IMG/VR virus record: IMGVR_UViG_3300005295_000058
Coordinates: 1 to 21,513 of that record
DNA length: 21,513 nucleotides
Reading direction: 5' to 3' (one strand)
Source of the DNA: a virus
Part shown: positions 19,981-21,513 of the stretch, piece by piece
Numbering within the stretch: the first letter of the stretch is position 1
Layout: each line of letters opens with the position of its first letter
Made by a program: the position numbers and the translations under genes
Notes under the pieces: model-generated
Told to the model about the DNA's origin: nothing
The model's database searches: none
What the model saw: only the letters and a program-made list of their open reading frames with translations

Positions 19981-21413
19981 CAGTAAACCCTCGGTGACGG
20001 AACGACCGGACCGCTTGCTAGCCAAACGGCACGAATGGATGCCAACGCCGTCGGAATGGGATGGTCGTCCGCCATCCGTACGGCTTGGAAGTGACCGGTC
20101 AAGTCATCGTGTGTCTTGCGTGACGTCCAAGACATTTCCCGCTGAAGGGTCCCGTCGTCTTGCCACCGAAGCCGGCCGGCGGTGACAAGGTTCACGAATT
20201 GAGCTGAAGCATTGGCGAACAACGGGCCGGTGACCCGTTCCGGCTTCGGCTTTTGGAAGTACTTGGCAAGCTCGGCGTCGGTCATCGGGTCGTATCCGAT
20301 CCTCTTGACGCCAAGCCGGCGCGCGTCCTTGACCATATCGGCTCCGAGCTTGGCGACGTCAATCGGGTTGCCGGTGACGTCGTACAGAAGCCGGACCGCC
20401 ACCGATTGGTCCAGCCGTTGCCACGCGATGGCCGCGGCAGCTCGCCGGCCATCCGGCGTCATCGACACGGCCATAGCCGGCATGCGCGGTTCGCCTAACG
20501 GACCCTGGCACGCGGCGAACGCGTATTCGTCGACGAGCCGTTCGCGGGTCGTCGAGACCCAACGGCACAAATGCTCGGTCTCAAAGATCGGCGTTTGTCC
20601 GGCCAGGGTATAGCTTTGGTACTTGCGCTCGAGATAGCCGAGCATGTCGTGACCTGGACGCTTGCCGACGGCCGGGTTGGCCTCGAGCCAACCGGCGCGG
20701 TCTTCGGTGTCGCGATCCGGCTTGGCGGACCACTCGAGATAGGCCAACGCGTCGTCGACGCCGTGACGCTTGCGGATACCGTTCAAGACCTCGGACGTGT
20801 CTTCACCGGCGTTCGACAAGTACAGCACTTGAGGATTGGCGGACGCGGCCAGAGTCGGTTCCGCCGCGGCAATGAAGTCGTGCGTCTCGAATTCCCGCAG
20901 CTCGTCAATGATCAGGTCATCGTTGGACGGTCCGCGCGCGCCACCGCGCGTCGGTGCCACGATCCGGTAACGGCCACCGTTGCGCATTTCGATGGTCTCT
21001 TGGCCGGACCCGAAACGCGGCTTGGTGCGCAGCTCGGACTTGAATTGATCGGTCATGACGTCGGCCACGCGGCCGAAGACCTCACGCGGCAATTCGCGGT
21101 TCTGTGCACTGTGCATGACCCGCCGGCCGGCCAATAATCGGCTCACGATATGCGGGATTAGTAGCTCGGTCTTGCCGTTTTGCCTCGAGACGACGACCGC
21201 GACTTCCGGCCACGTCCAGGTCCCGCCGCGGCCGGTGGCGTACAAATAGGTCGCCGCGATGTCTTGCCACGGCATCAGACTGATGCCGGCCGCGGCCGAT
21301 ACTCCGCGAAACGCGACGATATCGGACCGTACCGGCCGGGGTGGCGCGATCCTCGGACGGTCAACGCCGACGTCGCCGGAACGACGCCGGCGGACCGCCC
21401 CGGCGGCTTTCAC
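19980..21413 (-). CDS. terL: Terminase large subunit
   Basis: A 477-aa packaging motor. ATPase: LMPWQDIAATYLYATGRGGT, then PEVAVVVSRQNGKTELLIPH with a Walker A variant SRQNGKTE, a catalytic DDLIIDELREF Walker B and the coupling motif QVLYLSNAGEDTSEVLNGIR. C-terminal nuclease half: PRMPAMAVSMTPDGRRAAAA, LGVKRIGYDPMTDAELAKYF, ASAQFVNLVTAGRLRWQDDG and ADDHPIPTALASIRAVWLAS. It is of normal length for actinophage TerL. Start GTG 21411-21413 lies in a GTGA overlap with the preceding gene. Oddity: the first nuclease Asp, usually in a V-D-[VMP] context, appears as Ser (AVSMTPD). Portal follows with a one-base overlap. Confidence 0.93.
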   Translation of the reverse strand: MKAAGAVRRRRSGDVGVDRPRIAPPRPVRSDIVAFRGVSAAAGISLMPWQDIAATYLYATGRGGTWTWPEVAVVVSRQNGKTELLIPHIVSRLLAGRRVMHSAQNRELPREVFGRVADVMTDQFKSELRTKPRFGSGQETIEMRNGGRYRIVAPTRGGARGPSNDDLIIDELREFETHDFIAAAEPTLAASANPQVLYLSNAGEDTSEVLNGIRKRHGVDDALAYLEWSAKPDRDTEDRAGWLEANPAVGKRPGHDMLGYLERKYQSYTLAGQTPIFETEHLCRWVSTTRERLVDEYAFAACQGPLGEPRMPAMAVSMTPDGRRAAAAIAWQRLDQSVAVRLLYDVTGNPIDVAKLGADMVKDARRLGVKRIGYDPMTDAELAKYFQKPKPERVTGPLFANASAQFVNLVTAGRLRWQDDGTLQREMSWTSRKTHDDLTGHFQAVRMADDHPIPTALASIRAVWLASGPVVPSPRVY

Positions 21414-21513
21414 GTGTAATCCCGTCGAACGGTCGGTTGGTCGCCCTGTGATGACCGGGTCGGGCTTGGGTCGCCCTGTGATGACGGTTTCAATGTAGAA
21501 AACCGTGGGACAG
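21410..21513 (-). CDS. C-terminus of gene before terL, probably small terminase
   Basis: An open frame entering from the window edge and ending at TGA 21410-21412, overlapping the terL GTG (GTGA). The visible 33 residues are VPRFSTLKPSSQGDPSPTRS then SQGDQPTVRRDYT, a polar disordered tail with the repeat SSQGD every 10 residues. In this phage type the gene just before terL is nearly always the small terminase, whose C-terminus binds the portal or terL. Identification is by position only, since no folded part is visible. Confidence 0.6.
   Translation of the reverse strand, partial: VPRFSTLKPSSQGDPSPTRSSQGDQPTVRRDYT
21439..21485. repeat. Direct repeat, 17 bp, 30-bp period
   Basis: GGTCGCCCTGTGATGAC occurs at 21439-21455 and again at 21469-21485. 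The period of exactly 10 codons means it encodes the repeated SSQGD stretch in the tail of the gene before terL. It could be a protein-level duplication or, given the place next to terminase, a DNA element such as part of a packaging recognition site. Confidence 0.6.

Noticed and set aside
1-21513. CRISPR array, tRNA, integrase or attachment site
   Set aside because: No regularly spaced repeats beyond the two-copy repeat at 21439-21485, no tRNA-like cloverleaf noticed and no recombinase motifs in any translated frame.
1-21513. Direct circular join of the two window edges
   Set aside because: Joining position 21513 to 1 puts a TAG just before the fragment upstream of terL and leaves no start codon for it, so at least some sequence is missing between the edges.

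Overview
The window is a gene-dense, GC-rich stretch of a tailed-phage genome (Caudoviricetes with siphovirus-type morphogenesis genes). All supported genes lie on the minus strand, so transcription runs from high to low coordinates. GTG starts are frequent, and the large terminase, HNH protein, HK97 gp10-type protein and LuxR-type HTH protein all look like those of actinobacterial siphophages. An actinobacterial host is therefore my best guess, but it is inference. I see no integrase, excisionase, polymerase, primase, helicase or tRNA gene.

Layout in transcription order. (1) 21513-18480: the end of a gene that probably encodes the small terminase subunit, then large terminase, portal (with a C-terminal zinc ribbon) and a small charged protein. 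(2) 18275-15070: a protease-major capsid fusion with an apparent internal start for the capsid alone, then two connector-position proteins, a 36-aa Lys/Pro-rich peptide, an HK97 gp10-like protein and a tail-terminator candidate. (3) 15007-6717: tail tube, tail assembly chaperone pair with a -1 slippery heptamer and a hidden frameshift ORF, tape measure, tail-tip protein, a collagen-repeat fibre and two small virion-like proteins. (4) 6717-5682: lysis-like module (59-aa two-helix holin candidate and C39-like cysteine peptidase) plus an acidic 53-aa protein. (5) 5598-401: after a promoter-like gap, a run of small genes and DNA-metabolism genes: RecB/Cas4-type nuclease, SSB-like protein with the acidic -DELPF tail, winged-helix protein, VRR-NUC nuclease, two zinc-knuckle proteins, two membrane proteins, a LuxR-type HTH and a basic 68-aa protein. 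(6) 400-1: a regulatory-looking gap followed by an HNH gene cut by the window edge.

In related phages the order is HNH - small terminase - large terminase. Here HNH is at one edge and the gene before the large terminase is cut at the other. The window may therefore be most of a small (about 22 kb) circularly permuted or cos-type genome, missing only part of the HNH/small-terminase region. Joining the two edges directly does not give an intact gene, so some sequence is missing.

The genes are extremely compact: I count 19 junctions with 4-base ATGA/GTGA overlaps and 5 with 1-base TGATG/TAATG overlaps, implying translational coupling throughout. Several true starts are inside longer ORFs and were chosen from these overlaps. 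The most interesting items are the CCCTTTA frameshift site with a downstream stem-loop, the nested capsid start inside the protease-capsid gene, the Com-like zinc ribbon on the portal, a 17-bp motif shared by two intergenic gaps, and the replication-poor small-gene module.
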